DNA from: Marinobacter salinexigens
GTDB taxonomy: Bacteria; Pseudomonadota; Gammaproteobacteria; Pseudomonadales; Oleiphilaceae
Length of the DNA stretch: 64,000 nucleotides
Direction of reading: 5' to 3'
Assembly: GCF_008370345.1 (NCBI RefSeq)
Contig: NZ_VTUU01000013.1
Location: 23,107-87,106, forward strand
A model generated the notes under the pieces. That model saw only the letters and a program-made list of their open reading frames with translations. It was not told the DNA's origin and made no database searches. Positions 53,093-61,606 of this stretch are shown piece by piece (positions within the stretch are counted from its first letter, which is position 1; each line of letters starts with the position of its first letter). The position numbers and the translations under genes were made by a program.

Positions 53093-53112
53093 TGATGCAC
53101 CAGTGATGCACC
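53093..53112 (+). repeat. Right arm-type repeat of the island
   Basis: TGATGCACCAGTGATGCACC is the partner of 43076-43095 (18 of 20 identical). It lies 60 bases inside the right core and consists of two copies of the 11-bp unit. Confidence 0.6.
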
Positions 53113-53171
53113 AAATTTTTTGACCTTCCCAAACAACTGTTTTAAGTAGCCTTTTTCGACACGCAAGAATT

Positions 53172-53181
53172 ATTTTAAGTC
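53172..53181. repeat. Right attachment core of the island
   Basis: ATTTTAAGTC, identical to 42960-42969; the host tRNA 5' half continues from it. Confidence 0.85.
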
Positions 53182-53212
53182 TCTTGTGTCTACCAATTTC
53201 ACCATCCGGGCA
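53172..53212 (-). pseudogene. tRNA-Leu(UAA) 5' half, split by the island
   Basis: On the minus strand this begins with acceptor strand TGCCCGG, continues through the D-arm (GGTGAAATTGGTAGACAC) to AGAGACTTAAAAT, and then runs into island sequence that cannot complete the anticodon stem. It pairs with the 3' half at 42916-42969. Confidence 0.88.
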
Positions 53213-53290
53213 TCGGAGGGAGGTTTTGAGGGGCAGAATTGTATAAGGGCGTGATCAGTAACGCAATTCCGATTCACCAATCACCCCGAA

Positions 53291-53920
53291 TTATCCTTGT
53301 ACCGGCTTCAGTGCTCTGCCCTTATAGATGTATCCGGCAATCTTCGGCGCTTTGGGTATGTAAAGGTTTTCGAGTTCTACTATGTCAAAACCTGCATCGC
53401 GTATGAGGTCGGCAATGTGGCGATTCAAGTGGCATCCTCCTGCGAGCTTCTTCCAACCTGGGGTAATACGATGCTGCCACTTGCGGGTACTGTCATCTGG
53501 TGATTCACCATGCTCAAGAAACAGCAACTCACCTCCGGGCTTGAGTACTCGTTTCATTTGCTGAAGTGCAGCATACCAGTCGGGAATGGTGCAAAGCGTA
53601 AAGGTAAGCAATACCGTATCGACACTCTCATCTTCGAGTGGAATCTGCTCCCCGGGCAAATCCAGCCATTCAACGTTTATGGGCGATCGGATCAGGTTCG
53701 GTTGAGCCTTGCGGCGCATGCCTTCAGAGGGCTCAAGACCATACACGAGGTCCACATGGTCAGGGTTGTAGAATTCCAGATTAATGCCCGAACCCATGCC
53801 CACTTCCAGAACCTTGCCTCTGGCATGGGGGACAACCTGGCTGCGCAGTTTCATCACCTGGCCCATGGAACAGGCCTTGTCTATGATGTGGGGGAGTATT
53901 TTATCTTCGTAAAAGCTCAT
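53291..53920 (-). CDS. Class I SAM-dependent methyltransferase
   Basis: The 209-residue product has the SAM-binding motif VLEVGMGSGINLEFY, the acidic loop GLEPSEGM, DTVLLTFTLCTIPD and LKPGGELLFLEHG. The sequence resembles UbiE/METTL7-type small-molecule methyltransferases (HRITPGWKKLAGGCHLNR is typical of that group). The substrate is not known. It is divergent from the quinol oxidase operon. Confidence 0.82.
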   Translation of the reverse strand: MSFYEDKILPHIIDKACSMGQVMKLRSQVVPHARGKVLEVGMGSGINLEFYNPDHVDLVYGLEPSEGMRRKAQPNLIRSPINVEWLDLPGEQIPLEDESVDTVLLTFTLCTIPDWYAALQQMKRVLKPGGELLFLEHGESPDDSTRKWQHRITPGWKKLAGGCHLNRHIADLIRDAGFDIVELENLYIPKAPKIAGYIYKGRALKPVQG

Positions 53921-53940
53921 TAAGGCTCCCGTGTTTATCC

Positions 53941-53954
53941 TTGTTATATGTCAA
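53941..53954. promoter_or_regulatory. Possible Anr/FNR site upstream of cioA
   Basis: TTGTTATATGTCAA matches the FNR/Anr consensus (TTGAT-N4-ATCAA) at 8 of 10 defined positions. It lies between the methyltransferase and the cioAB operon, where oxygen-dependent control would be expected. Confidence 0.4.
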
Positions 53955-54105
53955 GGGTGCGACATTTCGCCCCAGGCAGGCGCAAGCGGTTTTAGTAATA
54001 ATGCCACCACTGCCGGTAACAATAATCACAAGAGTAGCCTGTGCAGCGGCCGTTCAGGAACGCTGTTCCTGGTATTTGTCTTGAGTGCGCTACCGGAGGG
54101 TTCCC

Positions 54106-55539
54106 ATGGAACTAGATCCTCTCATCCTATCGCGAATTCAGTTCGCGTTTGTGGTGTCATTTCACGCCATTTTCCCGGTGTTTACCATCGGGCTTGCGTC
54201 CTACATCGCCGTTCTGGAGGGTTTGGCCTTCAAAACAGAGAACCCGGTATGGACCAAACTTTCCGGTTTCTGGACCAAAGTTTTCGCTGTTGTATTCGGA
54301 ATGGGCGTGGTTTCCGGCATTGTTATGTCGTTTCAGTTTGGAACGAACTGGAGCAACTTTGCCCAGGCCAGCGCAAACTTCCTTGGCCCGATTCTTAGCT
54401 ACGAAGTTCTTACCGCATTCTTCCTGGAGGCAGGCTTCCTCGGCGTGCTGCTGTTCGGGCGAGACAAGGTACCGGCAGGCCTGCACCTGTTTGCGGCCAT
54501 TATGGTCGCCACAGGAACCTTTATCTCTGCATTCTGGATTCTTTCCGCCAACAGCTGGATGCAGACTCCTGCAGGCTTCGAACTACGCGAGGGCGTATTC
54601 CACGTCACCTCCTGGAGTGAGGCCATTTTCAATCCCTCATTCCCTTACCGTTTCATGCACATGGCCCTGGCATCATTCCTGACCGGTAGTTTTGTTGTCG
54701 CGGGTGTAAGCGCCTGGTACATCCTTCGCGGTCGCGAAGTGGAGGCCAACAAGAAGGCCTTGTCGATGTGCCTCTGGTTACTTTTGTTCATTGCACCGGC
54801 CCAGGCCGTCGTGGGTGACTTTCATGGACTGAGCACGCTTGAACATCAGCCGACGAAAGTTGCGGCGATGGAAGGCAACTGGGAAACCTCTTCCCATGTT
54901 CCTCTTCTGCTCTTTGCAATTCCGTCAAAGGAAAAACAGGAAAACCTGTTTGAAATCGGAATTCCGAGTCTTGCCAGCCTGATTCTTACCCATAGCTGGG
55001 ACGGTGTCGTGCCCGGGCTGAAAGACGTCCCCGTCGAAGAACAGCCACCGGTTGCCATCGTGTTCTGGTCTTTCCGGGTGATGGTCGGGCTGGGCGTGTT
55101 GATGATCCTGTTCGCTGTGACCGGGCTGGTGCTCCGGGCTGGTGGTCGTTATTACCAGTCCAGATGGTTCCTGCAGGGGCTCAGGTTCATGAGCCTTTCT
55201 CCGTTCTTCGCAGTGCTTAGTGGCTGGTTTGTTACCGAACTCGGGCGGGCACCCTGGCTGGTTTACGGCATCATGGATCAGGCATCAGCTGTTACGCCTT
55301 CCCTCACCGGCGGTATGGCGTTGTTTACGCTGATTGGTTACATCGTGGTGTATGCCCTGGTGTTCACAGCGGGTGTGTATTACCTGATGCGCGTGCTTTA
55401 CGTTGGCCTTGAGGATCGCCACGACGAAGATGAGCACGAGGCTGAACGACCCATGCGGCCTTTTTCTGCGACCCATGTACCCTTTGAGATCGAGGATGAA
55501 GACGGCCTCGAAAATACTGCCAAGCAGGGAGGTCACTGA
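54106..55539 (+). CDS. cioA: Cyanide-insensitive-type quinol oxidase subunit I
   Basis: Haem-carrying subunit of a bd-type oxidase that reduces oxygen with quinol. The 477-residue product begins LILSRIQFAFVVSFHAIFPV and has the conserved GDFHGLSTLEHQPTKVAAME and the haem-ligand helices. The Q-loop is short, as in CioA rather than E. coli CydA. GGAGGG lies five bases before the ATG. It is first in a cioA-cioB-cydD-cydC operon. Confidence 0.93.
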   Translation: MELDPLILSRIQFAFVVSFHAIFPVFTIGLASYIAVLEGLAFKTENPVWTKLSGFWTKVFAVVFGMGVVSGIVMSFQFGTNWSNFAQASANFLGPILSYEVLTAFFLEAGFLGVLLFGRDKVPAGLHLFAAIMVATGTFISAFWILSANSWMQTPAGFELREGVFHVTSWSEAIFNPSFPYRFMHMALASFLTGSFVVAGVSAWYILRGREVEANKKALSMCLWLLLFIAPAQAVVGDFHGLSTLEHQPTKVAAMEGNWETSSHVPLLLFAIPSKEKQENLFEIGIPSLASLILTHSWDGVVPGLKDVPVEEQPPVAIVFWSFRVMVGLGVLMILFAVTGLVLRAGGRYYQSRWFLQGLRFMSLSPFFAVLSGWFVTELGRAPWLVYGIMDQASAVTPSLTGGMALFTLIGYIVVYALVFTAGVYYLMRVLYVGLEDRHDEDEHEAERPMRPFSATHVPFEIEDEDGLENTAKQGGH

Positions 55540-55541
55540 TT

Positions 55542-56543
55542 ATGGAACTGTTCGATCTGCCCCTCATCTGGGCATTTATCATTGGCTTCGGCATCATCAT
55601 GTACGTATTGATGGACGGCTTCGACCTTGGAGTGGGGATTCTCTTTCCGTTCGCGCCAAATGAAGAAGCCCGTGACACTATGATGAATACCGTCGCTCCC
55701 GTCTGGGACGGCAACGAAACCTGGTTGGTCCTGGGTGGCGCGGGGCTTCTTGCGGCCTTCCCGATGGTCTACAGCATCTTCTTGCCGGCACTCTACATCG
55801 GCGTTTTCCTGCTCCTCGCAGGTTTGATCTTCCGTGGAGTGGCCTTCGAGTTTAGGTTCAAAGCGCGGACATCACGATATCTCTGGAACTGGGCGTTTGC
55901 GGGCGGTTCCACTGTTGCCTCGTTCGCACAGGGGGCAGTCGTCGGTGCCTATATCCAGGGGTTTGAAACAGCCAATGGTGTGTATGTTGGCGGCGCACTG
56001 GATTGGCTTACGCCTTTTACCGTTCTTACCGGCCTGGGAATGCTCGCGGGCTACGCGCTGCTTGGCTCCACCTGGCTGATACTGAAAACCGACGGTCGCC
56101 TTCAGGACTGGGCTTATCGCATTACCCTACCCCTGCTGGCAGCCGTGTTGGTGATCTTCGGTATTATCAGCGTGTGGACGCCATTTGTTGACGACCTGGT
56201 TCGTGAGCGCTGGTTCTCCAACCTGAGTGTGATCTGGATTCTGCCAGCACTGACCCTGTTGTGCGCCTTCCAGATATTCCGTTCAGTGCGCAAACGCTCC
56301 GAAGGTTTGCCGTTCGTGGCCACCATGGGACTGTTTGTCACGACCTATCTTGGTCTGGTCGTTAGTCGCTGGCCCTACGTCGTGCCACCGGACTACACCC
56401 TGTGGCAGGCAGCCTCCGCGTACGAATCCCAGTTGTTCCTGTTGCTGGGCCTGCTGTTCGTCATCCCGATCATACTGTGTTACACCGCCTGGGCTTACTG
56501 GGTGTTCCGCGGAAAAGTTCGGGCTGGCGAGGGTTACCACTAA
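55542..56543 (+). CDS. cioB: Cyanide-insensitive-type quinol oxidase subunit II
   Basis: Second membrane subunit, 333 residues. Typical CydB-family motifs are YVLMDGFDLGVGIL near the N-terminus, APVWDGNETWLVLGG and FRGVAFEFRFKA. It starts two bases after cioA and its stop directly abuts the cydD start. Confidence 0.93.
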   Translation: MELFDLPLIWAFIIGFGIIMYVLMDGFDLGVGILFPFAPNEEARDTMMNTVAPVWDGNETWLVLGGAGLLAAFPMVYSIFLPALYIGVFLLLAGLIFRGVAFEFRFKARTSRYLWNWAFAGGSTVASFAQGAVVGAYIQGFETANGVYVGGALDWLTPFTVLTGLGMLAGYALLGSTWLILKTDGRLQDWAYRITLPLLAAVLVIFGIISVWTPFVDDLVRERWFSNLSVIWILPALTLLCAFQIFRSVRKRSEGLPFVATMGLFVTTYLGLVVSRWPYVVPPDYTLWQAASAYESQLFLLLGLLFVIPIILCYTAWAYWVFRGKVRAGEGYH

Positions 56544-58238
56544 GTGGGAACCTCTGAGTCCCCATCCCCGGGGCCCACGCCCCGGGAAGTACGGCAGTGG
56601 CTAAAGGCGTTGGCTGGAAACAGCCAACGGTGGATCAACGCTGCGGTCGGTGCCGGTGTCACCGCTGGCGTTGCCACCGTTGTCCAGATGGTTTTGCTCG
56701 CCCGGATTGTCCACCTGGGGGTTATCGAAGAAGCTTCTCTGTCAGACCTCACCTATCTGTTCACCGGTGTTGTTGCCGCCATCATCGCACGGGCGATCGC
56801 TCAGGGCCTGCAAACCCGATTTGCTGCCCGGTCCAGCGAACAGGTCCGAAAGGATGTCCGCCGACAGCTCAGTGCCCACTGGCATCATCTAGGGCCGTTG
56901 GAAATCGGACAGTCTTCCGCGGGTGAACTGGCGAGGGAATGGATCGACCATGTCGAAGCCCTCCACGGCTACTTCGCGCGATTTTTACCGCAGATGATGC
57001 TTTCGGTGATCATCCCACTGATTATCCTGTTCGTTGTGTTTTCCCTGGATTGGTTAGCGGCTATTTTTCTGCTGCTTTCGGCTCCATTGATTCCTTTGTT
57101 CATGGCGTTGGTTGGCATGGGCGCAGAAAATCTCAACCAACAGCATTTTGAAACTGTGAGCCGCCTTTCAGGGCAGTTTCTGGATAAAGTTCGGGGCATC
57201 ACAACTCTTCAGTTGTTCGGACAGACTGAACATGCCACATCCCTAATTCAATCCCGCTCGGATCGCTATCGCAGGATCACCATGAAAACGCTGAAGGTGG
57301 CGTTCCTTTCCTCTGCGGTTCTGGAATTTTTCTCATCGGTCGCCATCGCTGTTGTGGCTATGTATATCGGCTTTGGCCTTCTGGGCTACATTACCTACGG
57401 TCCCTCTGTGGAATTAACCCTGTATTCCGGGTTGTTAATCCTCCTGCTGGCACCGGAATTTTTCCAGCCTTTACGCACCCTGTCACAGCACTATCATGAC
57501 CGTGCCGCCGCGCTGGGCGCCGGATCCGAGTTGCTGACACGATTGCAGTCCGGCCCGTCCCCGTCCAGACGTGCCCCGGGGCTACAGGACATGCCGAAGG
57601 ATGTGATATCCCTTCGTCACGTCAAGCTTTCCTACGGTCAAGAGCGATCCGTGTTCAACGATCTGTCCCTGGAGATTCGTAAGGGAGCATGTGTTGCGCT
57701 CAGCGGGCCGTCAGGTAGTGGCAAGAGCTCCCTGCTTCATCTGATTGCGGGGTTCGCCCGTGCGGATTCCGGCGACGTGGCAGTATTCGGAGCTGAACCG
57801 GGATCTTTCCCGTTTGGCTGGCTTGGACAACGTGGCTTTCTCGTTCAGGGTTCATGGGCTGACAACATCCGTCTGACCACACCAGATGCTTCCGACATTG
57901 CTATCGAAAATGCAATTCGCCAGGTTGGCTTAGGTGCGTTAATCGACAACCGGCCAAACGGTATCCACAGCCAGGTGTCTGAAGATGGCCAGGGGCTCTC
58001 GGGAGGCCAGGCCCGGAGATTAAGTCTTGCCCGCTTGTTTGTTTCCGAGTATCCGCTGATTCTTCTCGACGAGCCAACCGCAGGGCTGGATGCTGACAGC
58101 GAACTCCATGTCCTTGATGCACTGCACAAATTGACGGAATCAGGTCGCACCCTTGTGTTCTCAACCCATCACCAGGCACTTCTTGCCCTCGCCGATCGGA
58201 TACTTCTGGTGACAGATGGAGAGGTGCGCGATGCGTAG
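56544..58238 (+). CDS. cydD: ABC transporter CydD, bd-oxidase assembly
   Basis: Half of the CydDC exporter of cysteine/glutathione required for assembly of bd-type oxidases. The 564-residue product has a six-helix membrane domain and an ATPase with Walker A LSGPSGSGKSSLLHLIAGFA, signature LSGGQARRLSLARLF and Walker B LILLDEPTAGLD. It appears to start with GTG directly after the cioB stop, with GAGGG about ten bases upstream. Confidence 0.88.
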   Translation: MGTSESPSPGPTPREVRQWLKALAGNSQRWINAAVGAGVTAGVATVVQMVLLARIVHLGVIEEASLSDLTYLFTGVVAAIIARAIAQGLQTRFAARSSEQVRKDVRRQLSAHWHHLGPLEIGQSSAGELAREWIDHVEALHGYFARFLPQMMLSVIIPLIILFVVFSLDWLAAIFLLLSAPLIPLFMALVGMGAENLNQQHFETVSRLSGQFLDKVRGITTLQLFGQTEHATSLIQSRSDRYRRITMKTLKVAFLSSAVLEFFSSVAIAVVAMYIGFGLLGYITYGPSVELTLYSGLLILLLAPEFFQPLRTLSQHYHDRAAALGAGSELLTRLQSGPSPSRRAPGLQDMPKDVISLRHVKLSYGQERSVFNDLSLEIRKGACVALSGPSGSGKSSLLHLIAGFARADSGDVAVFGAEPGSFPFGWLGQRGFLVQGSWADNIRLTTPDASDIAIENAIRQVGLGALIDNRPNGIHSQVSEDGQGLSGGQARRLSLARLFVSEYPLILLDEPTAGLDADSELHVLDALHKLTESGRTLVFSTHHQALLALADRILLVTDGEVRDA

Positions 58239-59847
58239 TCTTCTACCCTGGCTTCGCCTCATATTCCGAAGCCCTGGCCGCCTGGCAACTGGCGCGATAT
58301 TGCTCTTGTTAACGCTGCTTTCCGGCATTGGGTTGCTTGCGCTTTCCGGCTGGTTTATCACGGAAACCGCTCTCGTCGGTGCTTTACTCATCGCAGGCGT
58401 TCACGCCACGATCAACCTGTATACGCCGGGTGGCGGTATTCGTTTTTTTGCGGTGGCCAGGACCGTTACACGGTATGCAGAGCGGGTTTATAACCACGAC
58501 ACAGTGCTCCGGTTACTGACGACGATCCGTGTGGTCCTGTTTAGCCAGCTCTCCCGTTCTGGCCGCTCACACCGGCATGACCTGACAGGGGCTCAATGGC
58601 TGTCACGCCTCACTATGGATGTCGATGCCCTCGATACGCTTTATCTCAGGTTGATTGCCCCGGCGGGACTCGCTCTGTTGGTCACGGTGTTGATGTTGCT
58701 CGTTTCGGCAATCTTTCTGAATGTTAAATCGGCACTGTGGTTGGCTCTGCCACTGCTTGCAGCCTTTCTTTTGGCGACCGTTGGCACTTATCTGCGCACC
58801 CGACATATCACCAGGCGTCAGAGCGATCGAACTGAGCAACTCCGAAGCGGTATTATTGAGCATCTCGAAGGAATTGCGGAACTGACCGCTGCCGGACGGA
58901 CCGGTAAGCATGCGGCCCGCCTTTTACGACAGGCCTTTGAAAGCAACTCGGATCAAGCCAGAGCGGACAGTCGCACGGGCTGGCAGCTGGCATTGTCCAA
59001 TATGCTGATCAGCCTGAGCGCTGTGGCAGCACTCTGGCTCGGCCTGGAATTATTTCAGAAAGACCTCGTATCAGGACCGGTAATGGTGATGGTGCCCATA
59101 GCATTTCTCGGACTGGCTGAAATTTACGGCATGTTACCGGATGCATTTGGGCGCCTTGGCGCTACAGAAGCCTCGGCGGGACGCCTCAACAATGATATCA
59201 GCATCGCTGAGCCCCCCCGACAAGTCGCTACACCTGGGTTGCCCGGCGAGCTTTCCCTGTTCGTTTCGGATCTGGGTATCCGATACCAGGATTTGCCGCC
59301 ATTGATGACGCACTTCAGTCTCCAAGTTAAACGGGGCGAACACCTGGGTATTATTGGGCATTCAGGGAGCGGCAAATCATCGCTTGCAGATACGTTGGCT
59401 GGGCTGATCGAGCCGTTTCACGGTAGCCTGGCCAAACAGGAGGCCTGTTATCTGACCCAGAAAACGGTTTTATTTGATGATACGTTGAGGGCGAACCTGT
59501 TGTTGGGTAATCCTTCGGCAACCGATACCGAACTGTGGCGGGTGCTGGACACCGTTGAGATGGCGGACCGCTTCATTGCGGAAGCGGACCAACTCGATAC
59601 CTGGCTGGGCAGCGCCGGCAGCCGGCTGTCCGGGGGCGAAGCAAGGCGCATTGCGCTTGCCCGGGTGCTGCTAAGCCCAGCCCCTCTACTCCTGTTGGAT
59701 GAGCCATTTACCGGAGTTGATGCTGTAACCCGAGATCGCATCAGTACCCGGCTGAATAGCTGCTTCGAAGGGCGAACGGTGATTGGTTTTGGCCACAGCA
59801 TCGACGCCCTTCCCGTTGTTGATCGAGTGATACACCTAGTTCCTTGA
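58231..59847 (+). CDS. cydC: ABC transporter CydC, bd-oxidase assembly
   Basis: Partner of CydD, 538 residues, with the membrane domain (LALSGWFITETALVG) and an ATPase carrying Walker A GHSGSGKSSLADTLAGL, signature LSGGEARRIALARVL and Walker B LLLLDEPFTGVD. It overlaps cydD by eight bases and has GAGAGGTG before its ATG. It ends the operon. Confidence 0.9.
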   Translation: MRSLLPWLRLIFRSPGRLATGAILLLLTLLSGIGLLALSGWFITETALVGALLIAGVHATINLYTPGGGIRFFAVARTVTRYAERVYNHDTVLRLLTTIRVVLFSQLSRSGRSHRHDLTGAQWLSRLTMDVDALDTLYLRLIAPAGLALLVTVLMLLVSAIFLNVKSALWLALPLLAAFLLATVGTYLRTRHITRRQSDRTEQLRSGIIEHLEGIAELTAAGRTGKHAARLLRQAFESNSDQARADSRTGWQLALSNMLISLSAVAALWLGLELFQKDLVSGPVMVMVPIAFLGLAEIYGMLPDAFGRLGATEASAGRLNNDISIAEPPRQVATPGLPGELSLFVSDLGIRYQDLPPLMTHFSLQVKRGEHLGIIGHSGSGKSSLADTLAGLIEPFHGSLAKQEACYLTQKTVLFDDTLRANLLLGNPSATDTELWRVLDTVEMADRFIAEADQLDTWLGSAGSRLSGGEARRIALARVLLSPAPLLLLDEPFTGVDAVTRDRISTRLNSCFEGRTVIGFGHSIDALPVVDRVIHLVP

Positions 59848-59882
59848 AAGGTACCTTGAAGGTACCTTGAAAGTTCCCTGAA
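59842..59882. repeat. Short tandem repeats between convergent genes
   Basis: CCTTGAA occurs at 59842-59848, 59854-59860 and 59865-59871, with CCCTGAA at 59876-59882, spaced 12, 11 and 11 bases. The palindrome AAGGTACCTT occurs between copies. It fills the 40-base gap between the cydC stop and the next convergent gene; no terminator is seen. Confidence 0.7.
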
Positions 59883-59887
59883 GGCGC

Positions 59888-61123
59888 CTAGCGGGTTCCC
59901 AGCACCTCAAAGGTCAGTCCGGCCTTGCTGATCAAACGCGCCATCAAACGACCGTTGAGCAACGATGCGGGTGTCCAGAATCCCCCCGGTGCGTCTTCTG
60001 CAATATCAAAAGCCAGGCACATGCCGGCTTCACCGAGCATTTTTCCCGTGGAGCCATAACCGGGGTCCCTGTCACCGGTGACTTTGGTAATAATGGTTTG
60101 GCCCGATTCATTCCTGCCTATGAATCGCAGATCGTAGAACCCTGATTGCTGTGCTTCCGGGCTCGGTCCTTCCCCGGGTTGGGGTACAAACTTTTCAACC
60201 AGCCAGCGAGTAGGCTTGATTGCCGACGCAACGAAGAAGGCGCCAAGTGCGCTGGTAATCGCCAACGCAGTCATTCGGCCTTTCATTCCGCGACCGGTCA
60301 TCATCGCTTCGTCATAGGTAAACTCTTTGCCGTAGCGAGCCTGCTGTAGTGCATTTGAGCGATGAACGACCCGTGTATTAATCGCGCCCATGACAAACGG
60401 GGCAAGCCAGACATTAAAGGCGCGGTCATATTCGGCTGACTTAAGACTCGGCTGGCGTTTGGTTGAGCGGTGTTCTGGAGGGCAAATCGAAAACGGGTTC
60501 GCCAGCTCCTTGCGCAGGTCAGGGTCTGCTGCAGCTTCTTTTGCGACATTGATCATTGATGCCACCGTGCCCCCCGAGAACTCTCCCTTGGCAACCTTAA
60601 CCCGCATCCGGACATCCCGGCACGGCATTCCGAAAGCGTCTTCAGACTGTTGCTGCAGGTACCAGACCCCCATGTCCGAGGGAATGGAATCAAACCCGCA
60701 ACAGTGGACAATACGAGCACCAGAGGACTTCGCTTCCTCTTCGTAGCGCTGAATCATCCGGCGAATCCACTGGACCTCGCCGGTCAGGTCGCAATAATCG
60801 GTTCCAACCCGAACACAGGCCTGAATGAGCGGTTCTCCATACAGTGCATAAGGGCCAACGGTTGATATCACTACCCTGGTTTGTTCGCACATCGTCAGTA
60901 ACGCTTCACCATCGGAAGCATCAGCGATCACAATGGGTAAAGAGTCAGCGCCAAGGCTTTGTTTCAGAGAGCCCAGCTTTGATTCTGACCGGCCGGCAAT
61001 GGCCCAGCGAACCTCTTTTCCAACGCCGTAAGTGTCGTAGAGGTAACGTGTCAGAATCTGGCCAACAAAGCTGGTGGCCCCAAAGACTACAAGATCGTAG
61101 GTCTTGTCCGTTGATTTTGTCAT
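59888..61123 (-). CDS. Saccharopine dehydrogenase-like / trans-acting enoyl reductase family protein
   Basis: The 411-residue product has an N-terminal NAD(P)-binding fold (DLVVFGATSFVGQILTRYLY), WAIAGRSESKL and VISTVGPYALYGEPLIQAC, the usual pattern of the saccharopine-dehydrogenase-like family that includes mycobacterial trans-acting enoyl reductases. Bacterial members are often linked to lipid metabolism. A hydrophobic stretch near residues 290-305 (ALAITSALGAFFVASAI) suggests membrane contact. It is a single gene convergent with cydC. Confidence 0.8.
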   Translation of the reverse strand: MTKSTDKTYDLVVFGATSFVGQILTRYLYDTYGVGKEVRWAIAGRSESKLGSLKQSLGADSLPIVIADASDGEALLTMCEQTRVVISTVGPYALYGEPLIQACVRVGTDYCDLTGEVQWIRRMIQRYEEEAKSSGARIVHCCGFDSIPSDMGVWYLQQQSEDAFGMPCRDVRMRVKVAKGEFSGGTVASMINVAKEAAADPDLRKELANPFSICPPEHRSTKRQPSLKSAEYDRAFNVWLAPFVMGAINTRVVHRSNALQQARYGKEFTYDEAMMTGRGMKGRMTALAITSALGAFFVASAIKPTRWLVEKFVPQPGEGPSPEAQQSGFYDLRFIGRNESGQTIITKVTGDRDPGYGSTGKMLGEAGMCLAFDIAEDAPGGFWTPASLLNGRLMARLISKAGLTFEVLGTR

Positions 61124-61266
61124 TCCCGGTTTCCTTTCGGATGTTTATCGGAGAACACTAGCACTTTCCAAGCGACATTGTGATCACGTCGTCAGGGCCA
61201 ATCGTTTGTCGTGCGTCTTGAGGCACACTTTTCACAATAAATACTGTTGTAGGAGAGGTGCTTGCC

Positions 61267-61596
61267 TTGACCATATTTCTGGTGATTTTCAGCCTGCTCA
61301 TTGCCAGCTTTTGCGGATTTCTGTTTTGGCAGGTTCAGGAGCAGAAAAAGCTGATAGCAACCATGATGGCAGACGACCAGCTGAGTGATATTGAGCAGGA
61401 TCCCGAGCTGATTCTTACCTTGAAGGTACGGGATCCGATTGCCCTGGCAAAACGGGAGTCCCGTTCAGCCCGAATGCTGGCCGATCGCCTGCCGGTAATG
61501 GTCCGGAAAATGGTTTATCAGGAAGTCATGAAGGAACTGGAACAGGAATTGTACGATCGGGACATTGATGTCGAAATGCGCATTGAGTACCGCTAG
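61267..61596 (+). CDS. Small membrane-anchored hypothetical protein
   Basis: The 109-residue product has one N-terminal membrane helix (IFLVIFSLLIASFCGFLFWQ) and a cytoplasmic helical tail rich in charged residues (LKVRDPIALAKRESRSARML, VMKELEQELYDRD). A TTG start with AGGAGAGG eight bases ahead is preferred; a GTG three codons upstream falls within that ribosome site. It is followed after ten bases by another small anchored protein gene. No family is recognised. Confidence 0.65.
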   Translation: MTIFLVIFSLLIASFCGFLFWQVQEQKKLIATMMADDQLSDIEQDPELILTLKVRDPIALAKRESRSARMLADRLPVMVRKMVYQEVMKELEQELYDRDIDVEMRIEYR

Positions 61597-61606
61597 GAGA
61601 TAACCC

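Larger units (their letters stand above)
42960..53181. mobile_element. Capsid-forming phage satellite (cf-PICI-like), integrated in tRNA-Leu(UAA)
   Basis: An island of about 10.2 kb between 10-bp direct repeats. Gene order is integrase, a small HTH protein, AlpA-like HTH, winged-helix-like protein, ColE2-type Rep, then HK97-type capsid, protease, portal, HNH nuclease, TerS, TerL and two head-tail connector proteins, a terminator, and a tRNA gene. No tail, tape-measure, holin or endolysin gene is present and there is no room for them. This matches published capsid-forming PICIs, which build their own heads and take tails from a helper phage. A decayed prophage is the alternative, but all reading frames are intact and the head module is complete. 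Confidence 0.82.
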
